A stretch of DNA of 64,000 nucleotides from Allacma fusca (lineage: Eukaryota; Arthropoda; Collembola; Symphypleona; Sminthuridae): positions 9,176,001 through 9,240,000 of the forward strand of contig OX359249.1 of the NCBI GenBank assembly GCA_947179485.1. The letters are read 5' to 3'. Below the pieces are notes generated by a model. The model saw only the letters and a list, made by a program, of their open reading frames with translations. It ran no database searches and was not told the origin of the DNA. The position numbers and the translations under genes are program-made. Position 1 is the first letter of the stretch, and each line of letters starts with the position of its first letter. Below are positions 1 through 11,492 of the stretch, in pieces.

Positions 1-435
1 AGCAAATTCTACTCGATTATCGCATATTTTTCACGTGTGAAACCCTTCGCAATTTCGCATACTCTTCCAACGTCCCCGATCAGATTTCGAATGCCACCAT
101 ATTAAAGATACTCCAGAGCTAGCGCGTTTTTCTAGATCTATGAGGCGTTTCACGCTAGTTAAATTAAAGTATAATTATCACAGTGATTCAAATTGAAGCG
201 ACTGATGCTGGATGACAGATAATTTGAAACTTCTAGCGAATATCAAACTAAAACTAGTAAGCTCAACTGAAACTAGAAATCATTTTCTGAAGAACATAAA
301 ATTTGACTACTGAAACGATCACTTTGCAACACAGATCTTAAAAAATAGTAAATAACGAAAACATCAATTTTTGGCAATTGCAGTTGCTACACTGTATGCT
401 GTACAGTCTGATGTTTCACTAGGAACGGAACGCAC

Positions 436-563
436 CTTAATCGCGACTTGAAAACTCTCCTTCTGCGGTCGTCAACGTCATGATAGTCCTCGGTGTCTGA
501 ACTACTGTCTCTCTCGTAGGATCCACCAGCTACAGGTCGATCTTTGCTTGAGGCCATCCTCAT
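436..563 (-). CDS. Probable 5' coding exon of an unrecognised gene (partial)
   Basis: On the minus strand an acceptor AG (568-567) is followed by GAA and then ATG at 563-561. About 42 codons stay open to a GTGCGT donor starting at 435. The peptide is very acidic and serine-rich, then basic (it includes SSSDTEDYHDVDD followed by RRRRVFKSRLR), so it looks like a disordered N-terminus of a nuclear or RS-like protein. I do not recognise the family. A second in-frame ATG lies at 557-555. The rest of the gene would lie beyond the left edge. A possible non-coding first exon ends at a GTAAGT donor at 1745. The exon is a reasonable inference from splice signals and composition, not proven. Confidence 0.35.
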
Positions 564-566
564 TTC

Positions 567-1745
567 CTGTGATCAAATTAATACAGTCACGTGAATAACC
601 AGGTATTAATAATAATTAATAATTAAGACACAAGAACATGGACACATACTGGGTTACCAGAACCACCATTAATCATTATTCACCGTATTAAGCAATCACA
701 AATCATAAAGTTTCTCAAATAAATCAGTCTCGTTTAAGAGCTATAAAAATGTTCGACTTGACAACATCAATTCCACATATACTTTGCAGGTTGCAAATAT
801 TAATTCTGAATTTGTAATTTATATATCACGCTTGTTATTACACTCGCGAAATAAAATAACCACAATACAGTGCAGAAGTGTTAACAAACTGAAGATTTTC
901 AATGTCAATTAAACCAATAACTAAGGAAACTAAAATACAACAAAATCCAATTCACATACTTCAGCAGTGGCTGTTTATACAATCAAATCTTCTCGATTCC
1001 TCCTCTAAAACAAACCATGATCGAGATACTTCAGCAATCAGTTTTCAAGTGTAGCCACAACGCACTCCAACATACCTGCCCATGTCAAATAAAAAAAATA
1101 TTTCAATACATCAGTTGTATCATATCTTCCAAAATATTATTAGCTCCCTACAACTACTACTTAATTGTGACAGTTCATTAATCCCATGACAAAACGTCCT
1201 CCATGTGAAGCAAAATAGCAACAAATTGTACTCGTCCGATAAAATCAAATCAAGCTCTAAGTAAGGGTCACACACTAAATATTGGCAATTTGGCAATTTC
1301 GATAACCCGAAATTGAAAACATAAATACGCTATTCATTCAAACCCTCATAAAACTCTGAATCAAGAAAACAAGGAACTCTGTCTATATACACAGAACTGA
1401 ATTATTTTATTAATCTTCCAACGGATAGTTTTCCCCCTTCCATTTTTATCTTCACATCTACGAGTCTCAATGGGATTCAAAACTGAGTCCAACACTCACA
1501 GACAAAGGTCACAGGTCACAGTCATGACCAAACAAACACGTAATTATACATCATTCACAACTTCAGACGACATAATTACACTGACGACTGACAATATAAT
1601 TATTCATGAATTTCGAAATAACTCAAGCAATTTCCTGGAATTTCAACCCTCCGCCATAAATAACTATTATTTACCCCATCCTTATAATCACAATTACATG
1701 AAAATTTCAATTTTAATTTCAAATAAAATCCATTTGTAAACTTAC
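567..1745 (-). other. Putative 5' UTR intron of the left-edge gene
   Basis: On the minus strand the motif CACGTAAGT places a strong donor at 1745, and the acceptor is at 568-567. The intervening 1,179 bp is AT-rich with no supported coding sequence. The donor and the sequence upstream of it are present again at 22383, in the second copy of a segmental duplication. The first exon itself (roughly 1746-2200) has no long ORF and would be untranslated. Confidence 0.3.
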
Positions 1746-4545
1746 GTGTTTTATTCGCTCCCAAATAATTCCATGAAATAATATTCAAATTGTAAATGTA
1801 AAAATCTCAAGTTTACAAAGATCAATCCCACAATAGTAATGGAACAGGGTCGACGACGTCGAGTTTACTCCTAATATTTAACTATGAACGGATGCAGAGA
1901 CAGACTTTTCGAACTGTTATTTTTATTTTCAACAAATTACAGGAATAACTCCTCTGGCACTTTACAATACAAAATAAAAGTATAAAATGAGAACTGAGAG
2001 GAACTTCAGCTGAAAGTATGTACTTTCTGTTTCTCTACTCAATGAAGGAATAACTTACGCAAGCCAACATCAATTTAATTAATGATGCTGGAAAAACGCA
2101 ATTGGACTGAACTAAAAATAATAAAGTGAGGGTAGTAATGAGGGATGAGGTGGAAAAAATTCGAGATTACCATTTAAATGCTATAAAGTCTAAATGAGAG
2201 TGTGTCGCTCGCTGCCTAAAAACTGATTTGTATTACGCGTGTGATATGTGAATTCACGATGTGGGTATTATTTTTTTATCGGGAAATGTGGAAAGTCTGG
2301 CTACTCTTCCCAAGATGGACTTGAACGAACACTGACTGCGAGCTGCGAGCGAAGAGTAAAGTATACGTATGTATATGAACCTAGTGCATATGTACCTCAC
2401 TCGATAGTGAGGCTCTCGAGGGGTCTTGCACAAATAATATCGTATTTGTATATCGGCTTTGTAGCATGAGGTGAATCAACTGTTTCCTTGAGGCCCGTAA
2501 GAAACTCACATGCCTCAAAACATTTCCCATCCTTTTACATAGGGATTCCTTTAATAATTACCACATGAGTCTAGACTCAACTTCTGTTCATCTTCAGACC
2601 CCCCAAAGCCCCACACTCCTAAAGATCTACTCCCGACGAACTGTACACAAACACACACACATAGACACTATACTATATACAAACAGTTGTTGAATACCCG
2701 TACGGTATTAAGTATGCACGTGAGTGTTGTCTGACACGCTTAAGATGCAAAATCCTTGGTTTTTAGTAATGACCCAAGCCAGTATCGCATAATTAATTGT
2801 TTAAACAAAGTATTTTACTGGGGAATATCCTTCCCGTAGTTATTATAATAAATTGTATTTTATTTTTATAACTTACAAATTACGTTCCTCTCATCCTTAG
2901 TCAGGATCAAAGGTGTCCAAAAGGTTCAGCCTACCTAAAATACTACATATTTTTTGCAGCTTTGCCTTCCCTACATATTAACCTATATTATTTGTCAAAA
3001 ATAAATTGCCTACCTATTTGCCTACATATATACTCCTGTAATGTTTCTGCCTATATTTTAGCCTATAAAGGCCTATTTTTTAGTCTATAAAGACCTATTT
3101 TTTAGCCTATAAATACCTATTTTTAGCCTATAAAGACCTATTTTTTAGCCTATAAATACCTATTTTTAGCCTATAAAGGCTTATTTTTTCAACTAAAAAT
3201 CATCTATGTATGTACGTGCAATCGTAACACATGAAAAAAATCGAACTACTAAAATGTCACGTATTTGAAGAATATTTTTGAGATTTATTTTCAGGTTAAA
3301 TCAAATAATTGCTTGACTTTATCAATAGATTATTAAATATGCCTATTTTTACCTTTGCAAACTGCCTACCTTGTTCCTAAATAAAAAGTGAACTCTTGCA
3401 GCTCCTACATATAATATAGGATTAATTCTAGCGGTAAATACTGCACCCTATTTTACTACCTATATTTACTTGGATTTTGCATCCTGCCTATTTTTATCCT
3501 ATATATAGGCCTATAAATAGGATAGGTGGACACCTTTGGTCAGGATTGTTGACTTCCAGGTCCGAGGCTACTTCACTTCTTAATTCTTGAGGGTTTCTTT
3601 GGTTTATGTACTTACGTTGAGCATCCTGTACTTAAGTCCAACGCTGTATACGTGAATTGCGAGTTTTGTAAAGGAACTTTCACGAATAACTATGAGACTG
3701 ACATTGACTGAGGAAGTGAGCGTGTATGAATGTTTGTGTACTTTTTTCATGCGAGAGTGTGAATGTGGTATTAGTTTTTTTTGAGTATGGTATGTCTGCC
3801 TGGTATAAATTATGTACTCACTCAGGAGCACTATGTACTCTCATATCCTCGAAAGAAAGGAAGAATGTTGAATGCTGATGACAAAATTGCATGCTTGCTT
3901 TTTACACATACACATACCGGAACTCTCCTGTTAAAATCATTTAGGTACATATAATAAATAAAGGGTTGAAATCAAGTGTCAGTACTGTCAGCGTGAGACA
4001 TCAAAATGTAGTGTGTATAGTCTGTGGAGTGTAGATGAGATGGTAACATATGGGGAACTTGCACAAGTATTTTAACTCTATATATGCATCAGACTAGGGA
4101 TATAAAGTTGTCTGTGCTTGTTGTTGGTTTATTGAAGGAGATCATACCTTGAAATTACTTGCCGAAATAGGAAGAGGCCCGTCGAAAAATAATGGGCCTA
4201 GAGGGGTTTTAAGGGGGACTTTCCAAGCGTTCTAATTGAATTGATGGGAGGGTCAATAAGGAATTCCCATATGATCCTGCCTTGTTAATATAGTTTGTAT
4301 TATGTATATTTAAATTTAACAATGAAAGTATTTGTCTTGACTTTGTCTTGTCTTTTGATAAGCGGATGGGACGAACTTTCATTAATTTTTTTAAATCATC
4401 AGTAACAATGGCAATCGCAGTGAAAGCTTGCTACAATCACTAACCATAAAAAATTATTTAGTAAGTATACTTACCTAATTGTATGTTAAGTAACTGTGAA
4501 AAAAATATTGGATGGGTAGTGTACATATGCAAACATCCGAGATGA
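1601..4545. repeat. Segmental duplication, copy 1
   Basis: This stretch is collinear with 20888-25570 in the same orientation. Shared blocks include the region around 1741-2060 (like 22378-22680), 2090-2640 (like 22700-23330), 2700-2900 (like 23760-23940), and 3850-4540 (like 24855-25568). By eye the similarity in the best blocks is high (few mismatches per 60 bases), with insertions private to each copy. Similarity fades at both ends. Copy 1 alone carries the hAT-type element at 2908-3538. No protein-coding gene is evident inside; a putative untranslated first exon and splice donor for the left-edge gene are included. Confidence 0.85.
2908..3538. mobile_element. hAT-type non-autonomous element, TSD GTCAGGAT
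   Basis: The element starts CAAAGGTGTCCA and ends with the reverse complement TGGACACCTTTG. It is flanked by the perfect 8-bp duplication GTCAGGAT at 2900-2907 and 3539-3546. The interior (about 3050-3190) is a roughly 24-bp tandem array of the phrase CCTATAAAGACCTATTTTTTAG with small variations. There is no transposase ORF. The duplicated region at about 23935 lacks the element. An 8-bp TSD with short inverted termini is the hallmark of the hAT superfamily; the family assignment is by structure only. Confidence 0.85.
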
Positions 4546-5093
4546 CTGCTAATTAAATTAAATGGGGAATGTGATTGAGAATTGAGATCGCACACGTGTA
4601 GCAATGTTGCAAGGATGCTGAGTACAAGAGTTAATTGTGTTTTGTTATAATTTGCACGGCAGTGCATTTAATTTATTATTTTAAAAAATTTATTGGTTGG
4701 TATTCACCGCTCAGTGAAGTCGGCGTGGGACGAACTGAGTGTAAATTTTGACAAAGCTAGTGATTTAAAAGGCGAGTACTCCCTGCTCAAATTCTAAACG
4801 GGAAAACATCACCGCCAGTAACAGGGCTGAGACTCTCCGGGTTTAAATTCGGAAGCAGGAGGAGTTGTAGTTGTTTAAATTTACTACTGGAGCATGAGAA
4901 TCCTACTCAGGAAGCGAAACATGAGGATTGGCTAAACCTAAATACCACCCAATAAACCACCTAAACATCTACTTACCACTCAATAATATGCCATTCTATG
5001 TACCACCGAATACCATACCCTATATAAGATTAAAGATATTATAGCTACAGAAAAATAGAAATAATAATAATTGTATTTGGAAACTATTTATGG
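4546..5093. other. Gene-free spacer
   Basis: AT-rich sequence between the segmental duplication and the next transposable element. I see no ORF of substance, no RNA gene and no terminal repeats. Confidence 0.5.
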
Positions 5094-5101
5094 AATGTAA
5101 T

Positions 5102-5931
5102 TAGTGGTCGGAACAATTCAATTCAATTCAAAATTTACAATTCAATCCAGTTTGAATACTGAACTGGATTAAAATTTGTGTTTCAATTCGGTTCAGTAAG
5201 AAACAATTCAATTCAATTCAGTTCACTCTATGAACTGAACTGAATTGTAAACCATTTGGTTCGCCGGGCATATTTAAGTACTGCAAAGGTGGCTAGGGTG
5301 GCGAGTCAGCTAAGGCAGCTGACCATCTCTCCTTACCCTTTTTATTGTATTACGTTGAGCTGAATTAAAAAATGCAAAATTTTGAAAAAAATAAAATTTT
5401 GATAATTTTTGAATAAATTAAGCTAGTAGTACTGACTGGTACGTGTAAAGAAAATCCATTGAAATCGGTGGAACAGTTAGTCGTTTTTGATTTTTTTACG
5501 TACGAACACGCATTACGATTTCCACCAATAAAGAATAACTGCTCCAAGAGAGTGGCCTAAAGAATGTTCACAAAAAGTTTGAACAAAATTGGTTCGGAGG
5601 AAAGCGTCGGGACAAACAGTTCCAAGCATCCACGGACAACACTATCTTATAAGGGGGCTGACGCCACCCTAAAAATATTAACACATTTTAATGCTGATTT
5701 GATTGACGCAAAGATGATGCTAATCTTATCCTTACAATATCGGTTTTGAATGAGCCTGAAATTGTTTTGAATTGGAATTCAAAGAAAACAATTTCAATTC
5801 GATTTAAAAGGTGAATTGAATTATTCGGTTCAGTAAACGATCGAATTGAATTGAAAAATCCCTGAATTGAACTGAACTGAATTGAATTGAATTGTAAAAT
5901 TGCAATTTAAACTGAATTGGTCCGACCACTA
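5102..5931. mobile_element. hAT-type MITE, TIR TAGTGGTCGG, TSD AATGTAAT
   Basis: The 5' end TAGTGGTCGGAACAATTC and the reverse complement of the 3' end, TAGTGGTCGGACCAATTC, match at 17 of 18 positions. Perfect 8-bp duplications AATGTAAT lie at 5094-5101 and 5932-5939. Subterminal DNA is a run of AATTCAATTC / GAATTGAATTG motifs in opposite orientations. No transposase is encoded; the small ORFs inside are not credible genes. Related diverged copies lie at about 8912-9045, 17690-17986 and 18232-18520. Confidence 0.85.
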
Positions 5932-5939
5932 AATGTAAT

Positions 5940-6448
5940 GCATAAGTTGTGAAATGCGATGTTTGAATTGGAATAACTTCAAAACGGTTTCGAGTTTGAT
6001 CAGTTTTATTTGACAAAATATTAAAGGTCATCGGCATCATATAGAAGCCTTATGCAAAGTTTCATGTTCATAATGCTGCAATCAGAAGAAAAGTTGTTGA
6101 AAATGGACCACATCGAGAGAAGTATGGGGACCACAGAGGTAACAAAATTAGCGTCAGAAGAAGTTGGTCTGGAATTAACTTGAAAAACTGGAAGACCTTG
6201 ATAATTGAAATATGTTCAAGGGTTCGAAAGTAATCCTACAATTATTGTTGCTTTTTAAGCAGCACGAATTTTTCAAAAAATGAAAATCCTAGAAACTGCT
6301 AGTTAAAGCATCTTTATATAAAAACAGTTAATAATAACTTTTGTACTTTCAGTGAACTATAATATGTCCATCATGTTAAAATTATTGCTAGAATTTTAAT
6401 TATTATGCTACTCTAATAATTATTAACATTGAATCGTCTAAGACAATC
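5940..6448. other. 3' flank of the ornithine carrier gene
   Basis: No coding potential seen. On the minus strand an AATAAA hexamer (TTTATT at 6005-6010 on the plus strand) lies about 440 bp past the carrier stop codon and is a candidate polyadenylation signal for that gene. Confidence 0.4.
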
Positions 6449-8558
6449 CTATGACTTTAACAAAGTATTCAGAATTTGCTTAGTATGTTCATAGGCTAGA
6501 AATAAGGCACCGGTTGCTGGAAATGTGCGAATTAGGGTTGGCCCTAAACCACTGTATAAGGCTCGAACACCTGTAACTCCCAAAAAACATTTTCTCAAAC
6601 ACCTGGCTCATGAAACATTAGCGTAATAATAAAGAAACATTAACCTAATAACCATTTGTGTAGTTCGTATTTTTATGTAAGAGTAGACTTACCTTCTTTC
6701 CGAATTATTTCGGTCATGCAATGAATCATCGTCTGATTAACACTGCTGACTTGTATCCTTGATTTTACAACATCTGTAGGAAAGATCGCTATCCAGAGCG
6801 CGGCTCCTCCGATGCCTCCACACATGATGGTTCTGATCCAACCTATGTAAAATAAATATAAAAATGCTACCTGCGGATGTGGAAAAAGTTCCCGATCTTG
6901 CGATCCGGGATCGTTGACAAAATGGGCCCAACTAGTTGGGCAACATTGAACGGCGGGATAGTTGGCCATTTTGAAAAACAATGGCGGGTTATTTGACCAA
7001 AAAATTTTCACTACCCAGGCAGTTGGCCAAAAAATTTGTTCGATACCCAGGTAGTTGGCCAAACAATTGTTGGTTACTCAGGTAGTTGGCCAAAAATTTT
7101 TGGTAGTTGGGCAAATTATTTTTTCGATACCCAGGTAGTTGACCAAAAATTTTTGATAGTTGGCCAAAATTTTTTTTCGATACCCAGGTAGTTGACCAAA
7201 AATTTTTGGTAGTTGGCCAAAATTTTTTTTCGATACCCAGGTAGTTGACCAAAAATTTTTGGTAGTTGGCCAAAATTTTTTTTCGATACCCAGGTAGTTG
7301 ACCAAAAATTTTTAGTTGGCAAATTTTTTTTTCGATACCCAGATAGTTGGCCAAAAATTTTCGGCGGGTTGTTGGCCATCTTACCCCAGCGGGTTAGTTG
7401 ACCATTTACTGTTGTCAGGATCGTTGACCATTTGGAACTTTTTCCACACCCGGCTACCTGTATGCCGAACCTAGTATACTATGACTGAAAACTTTAAGGC
7501 AGAAAAATTTACCAATCTCGTCTTTCGTCTTCCCTGGAGGTGTCAGAAAATGTCTACTTAGCTCGTACCCACCAAAAAAGAAAAAGTAGCCGGGCATTTC
7601 CCGAGCAAATGTTGACGTGAGTCCGCGATAAAACCCGAAGAACCCTTCCTCGACAAATATTTTTTTTGACAGTGTCCAAGGACCGATCTATGTAACCAGT
7701 TTGAAATATAACAATGGGATACTATGTACATCAATGCAAATGCAAAAAAACGTTAAACATGATTGAAATTCACCGATTGAAGCCTTAGTTGAGCACTGGC
7801 ACTCCCGGCTATATTAATAGACGCTTCAGTAGACAAAGTCTCTCGCATTGCTTGTAACCGACATTTAATTAGCTCGGTAGGACAAAGAGTAAATGATGAG
7901 AAGAACCCCGCCAGAAATCCCGCAATTGCGTTGTAGAATGGATTCATATTATCCAAGGGCTGTATAGAAACAAATTGTACTTAGACTATAAAATATCCGA
8001 GAAGAACTTCTTTTCAGTCAACTCAAAACAACACAAGCATCAACTATGGTACACAACCTGTGAGCAACAGACAGCAACACCTTTTTGACAAACTCCGTAA
8101 GCAGCAAACAAAATAGAATTTTCAGCAATATTAGCAATTAGGGCTGGAGTTGTTCCGGCATACAACCCTCGTCGAATTCCATCCTTTCTCAAAGTTTTCA
8201 TGAAACAGTCAATCATACCTTTAGAATATACGCTGGGAAAGGTCTAAAAAATAAAATTTTGCAAAACGATACATGTATGTTGCATGATTTCAAATTTATA
8301 AATACCTTCATAAAAATATTATAACTCCGTGTATTATGTATACGCAACATACTTGCATTTTAACTTTGATTGTGTCTCCAGGCTGTCCAACATAGACGCA
8401 AGCAATACCACCTGATGAATTAAAATATATTTGAAAAACCTCACCATGTTCAATAAATATTCATTCATTTTCTTAAAGCACGTGCTCTTACCAGCAGTCC
8501 CGCTGATCAGATCTATGAAAGCATCTTTGCCACCCACAGCTTTGGACGTATCTTTCAT
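6449..8558 (-). CDS. Slc25a15: Mitochondrial ornithine carrier (SLC25A15/ORNT1-like)
   Basis: Seven exons on the minus strand: 8558-8492, 8411-8353, 8243-8058, 7959-7774, 7687-7513, 6842-6693 and 6570-6449. All junctions are GT-AG and in phase, giving 314 residues, the usual length of this carrier family. The three mitochondrial-carrier signatures are present: [11 protein letters not shown] (repeat 1), [11 protein letters not shown] (repeat 2) and [11 protein letters not shown] (repeat 3). Phrases typical of ornithine carriers are [17 protein letters not shown] and [17 protein letters not shown]; from memory, Drosophila CG1628 and human ORNT1 share them. The family exchanges cytosolic ornithine for citrulline or protons across the inner mitochondrial membrane. 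The protein ends LNTLLKS. The start is the ATG at 8558, 9 residues before the first conserved segment. Intron 5 carries a hAT-type element with 53-bp tandem repeats. Family certainty is high; exact substrate is inferred. Confidence 0.93.
6874..7452. mobile_element. hAT-type element with 53-bp tandem repeats in carrier intron 5, TSD GCTACCTG
   Basis: The left end CGGATGTGGAAAAAGTTCC and the right end GGAACTTTTTCCACACCCG are inverted repeats. Perfect 8-bp duplications GCTACCTG lie at 6866-6873 and 7453-7460. The interior (about 6955-7375) is an array whose landmark CGATACCCAG recurs at 7041, 7125, 7178, 7231, 7284 and 7333, a core period of 53 bp with a shorter last unit. The unit alternates TAGTTGGCCAAAA and TAGTTGACCAAAA phrases. 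The ORFs that cross it on the minus strand are translations of the array, not genes. Confidence 0.85.
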
Positions 8559-9180
8559 CTTTACTCACTATTTGAATAAAAATATCGATAACAATAATAG
8601 GCTCATTTGTACGCGTCATAAATATTAGCAGTGATGATTTGATACATACATTGATACTTTGAAATGAAGAGGTATCAATTAAAACGACTAAGCCTACGCC
8701 GATCCTATTATTACCAAACTGGAAAGTAAAATGAGGCACCTGAAAATGAAATTAAAATTACATCTTGGGGGTCCCTGAATAAAAAAATTATATTCGTATC
8801 TATTCTTTAGAACATTTTGTTCAATGAAGGGTGCGTCACAGTAGTATTATTTCTTGATCCAATGAGAAACTGAATGACACCATATCCGCAATACCGTAAT
8901 ACACATTACAAGTGGAAGGAAGTCGGAACGGTTCAATTGAGTTCAGTTCAAAATTTTGAATTGAATTATACTGAATCAAAAACCAACGGTTTCCGCAGAT
9001 ATACTTAAAAAACAAGTAATACAGCCCGCTTCGCCGGGCAATGATGTGCACGATATAGCATCAATCTAATATCCCCAAATAATGGTAATAAAAACACTAA
9101 TAATACTGATGACACAGTTAGCGCTGTAATGGTGAGCCCCAAACATTGTTGTACATATTGATCATATAAATAAATAAATA
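8559..9180. other. 5' flank of carrier gene with a truncated TAGTGGTCGG-family copy
   Basis: This holds the presumed 5' UTR/promoter side of the ornithine carrier; I cannot place a start site. From about 8912 to 9045 the sequence (GTCGGAACGGTTCAATTG onward) resembles one end of the 5102-5931 element, including a shared TTCGCCGGGCA phrase, but no opposite terminus is visible, so it looks truncated. Confidence 0.45.
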
Positions 9181-9188
9181 ATCATGGT

Positions 9189-9587
9189 CAGGGTTGGCAA
9201 ACGGCAAGAAATGGCCTGGCCGTTATTGGTTAAAATCCGGTTCTTACCGGCTTGGTCCAATTGCTTGGGTTGGTATAAAATGGTCGCAATTAATATTATC
9301 CAAATAAATCCACTGTCCAATAAAAACCGGTTTTAACCAAAACGTACCAACGGCTTGGCTAATATTACGCTTGCATGAACACAGGGTTGCCAAGTGGTCA
9401 GAAACGGCCTGGTTATTATTGGTTAAAATCCGGTTCTAACCGGCCCGGACCTGTTGTATAGGTTGGTATAACATGGCCATAATTAATACTATCCAAATAT
9501 GTCCACTGTCCAATAAAAACCGGTTGTTACCATTTCTTGCCAGTGGCTTGGCCTTTATTGATAAAAGCCGGTTTTTTGCCAACCCTG
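9189..9587. mobile_element. hAT-type MITE, internal dimer, TSD ATCATGGT
   Basis: The termini are CAGGGTTGGCAAACGG and, in reverse complement, CAGGGTTGGCAAAAAACC. Perfect 8-bp duplications ATCATGGT lie at 9181-9188 and 9588-9595. The interior is two head-to-tail units of about 195 bp: the second begins at 9383 with CAGGGTTGCCAAGTGG and repeats the landmarks TTATTGGTTAAAATCCGG and TCCACTGTCCAATAAAAACC. No coding capacity. Confidence 0.85.
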
Positions 9588-9601
9588 ATCATGGTTGAGC
9601 G

Positions 9602-10868
9602 CATACATGGGCACCCTCACGAGGGATTGAGGGATGCCTCGCCCTCGCCCTCACAAACTGCGAGGGTGATGGCGAGTACACGTTGATTTTAGGCGCCCTC
9701 ATGAACATGAGGGAGAGGACCTATCAATAGGATGTGAACGAAAGAGGGGGAGGCAGAGTACTCATGTAAGCCCTCAAGACGTTCTCTTACCTTAATCGTT
9801 ATGCGAAAATCATACATATATTGTTCTGTAGCAAGACCAACTTCATAACGTCTTAGGTACATGGTTTATGGCCCTGGGCAAAAATCCCAGTTTTAATTTT
9901 TTAAAGTAAAAGGTCCTCTCTTGTTTAGGTTAAAATTTCTCGTATTAAACTCCAGAAAAAAATTCCAATTTAGGATGTCGGGGAGACATGATCATTTGTA
10001 AACAAGGGCACCTGGGCTTTATATTTGATTAATGCTGTTTTCAGACCCTACTATTGAATACTACTGGTCTGAGGTTTATGGAATCTATTTGTGACTAATC
10101 TTTATTAACCGGAGACGTGGAAAACAGCTTTGATCAATAATAGTCATTTTCTGAGCTACTGAATCGATTATAATGAAGAATTATTGTCAAAGGCCTGTCT
10201 TTTATAACAAAATGTTGTAGTTTGACTACTGAATGTTTTCCATTTTGCCGACAATTAAAATATAAGGAAGATAGGACTTTTTACCGATGAATTAGAATTT
10301 TAAGCTTGTTTTTTACGTTATTTTAAGGACAAAATCGAAAAAACTGTAAATTTTTCAAGTTTTTTATACTTTTTACAATTATGTCAACCACGAAACCTAA
10401 TATGTGCCTGTACCCAAATACCTGGGTAAAACCTGTACCAATAATGGGCACTATTTTGAATACAGTAGTTTATTTCAACAACAATTTTTTTTAATTTGTT
10501 TTGAACGCTAGGTTGTAGGAAATTTTATAAACTTTCTAAGCTATCCAAAAGTTCCGTACGTTCAGAACTGGGGGGAATGGCGACACATATTGAAGTTGTC
10601 ATATGTTAACCAAGTGTCCACGAAAAAGTTATTTGAAGAAACAGGTATTGTAGGAAATTGTAGGGGGGTTATTTACGTGTAATATAGAATAACGAGGGCC
10701 CTCATGAGTGTGAGGGAGAGGGGTGTATTTTAAAAGTAGCCCCTCACGAGGGCGAGGACGAGGACAACCCGTAACGTGTAGCTCGATTGATGACGAGGGA
10801 GAGTGCGAGCAGTCTATATTCTATCCCTCGCACAAAGAGGCAGAGGGGGAGAAAAATGCCCATCTATG
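9602..10868. mobile_element. hAT-type element with GAGGG-rich ends, TSD GTTGAGCG
   Basis: The left end CATACATGGGCACC and the right end, in reverse complement CATAGATGGGCATT, are imperfect inverted repeats. Perfect 8-bp duplications GTTGAGCG lie at 9594-9601 and 10869-10876. Subterminal regions are rich in CCCTCGCCCTCAC and CCCTCACGAGGG, in both orientations, at about 9610-9770 and 10690-10860. The middle (about 9790-10680) is AT-rich with no ORF worth keeping. Its left target duplication overlaps the right one of the preceding element by 2 bases, so two elements sit 14 bases apart. Confidence 0.75.
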
Positions 10869-10974
10869 GTTGAGCGCTCTTGGCAAACTTCCCACCAAGG
10901 CCCTGCCCATGCCCAATGTTTGATCCGTAGTTCGCGGCTAGGAGTTAGTCCCGCATAAAGTTATTTCATTCAAT

Positions 10975-11492
10975 TTAACCTTTAAAAACCTCCTTAAAAA
11001 CAACGTTGGTAGTAAATATTGAGTTACTACATTCCATTAATTTGCCTTGCTGATCTGTGTCAGCAATTTTGACTTTCACTTTCTGTCCCGACGTTGCTCT
11101 AGAAAATGCTACATACAACTGACCATGTGTAAAAACTGGTGATGGCAAATAAATTCCAAGTCGATCAAATGTTTGACCCTGACTTTTATTAATAGTCATC
11201 ACAAAACTGATTCGGATAGGAAATTGTCTCCGTTTAAGTGTAAATGGGATATCAGTGTCAGATGGAATCAAATCTATTCTTGGATTGAATACCATATCTC
11301 CTTGAGCACTTCCAGTCAAGATTTCGGCATGAATGATATTATTAGCTAAATTCTTAACAATTAGCCTAGTCCCATTGCACAAACCTTTTCGTGTATTCAA
11401 ATTCCTTAACAGCATAATAATTGTACCAACTTTTAAGGTAAGTTTATGTGGAGGCATGCCTGCAGGCGTTAAAGAGTGTAGAAACTCTTCAG
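10975..11492 (-). pseudogene. Helitron (PIF1-like) helicase C-terminus, 5'-truncated
   Basis: The minus-strand frame is open from 11492 to a stop at 10977-10975, encoding the last 170-odd residues of a Helitron-type helicase. The visible order is SLTPAGMPPHKLTLKVG, then IMLLRNL and GLCNGTRL, then the late helicase motifs MTINKSQGQTFD and GQLYVAFSRATSG. These phrases are typical of the C-terminus of Rep-helicase proteins of Helitron rolling-circle transposons. The reading frame runs directly into the hAT-like terminus at 11493, and the upstream helicase motifs and Rep domain are not found on the other side at 16516. A CTAG-ending hairpin expected at a Helitron 3' end could not be placed with confidence. 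Confidence 0.8.

Noticed and set aside
1470..1739. 89-codon ORF next to the duplication
   Set aside because: Composition is that of AT-rich non-coding DNA (N, T, I, S rich) and the duplicate copy does not preserve the frame.
6955..7375. Possible CRISPR-like array
   Set aside because: Units are contiguous tandem repeats without unique spacers and lie in a eukaryotic intron.
6673..7379. Several overlapping minus-strand ORFs of 75-129 codons with LGIEKKFW / GYRKK repeats
   Set aside because: They are translations of the 53-bp tandem array inside the intronic element (and a read-through of carrier exon 6), in different frames; not genes.
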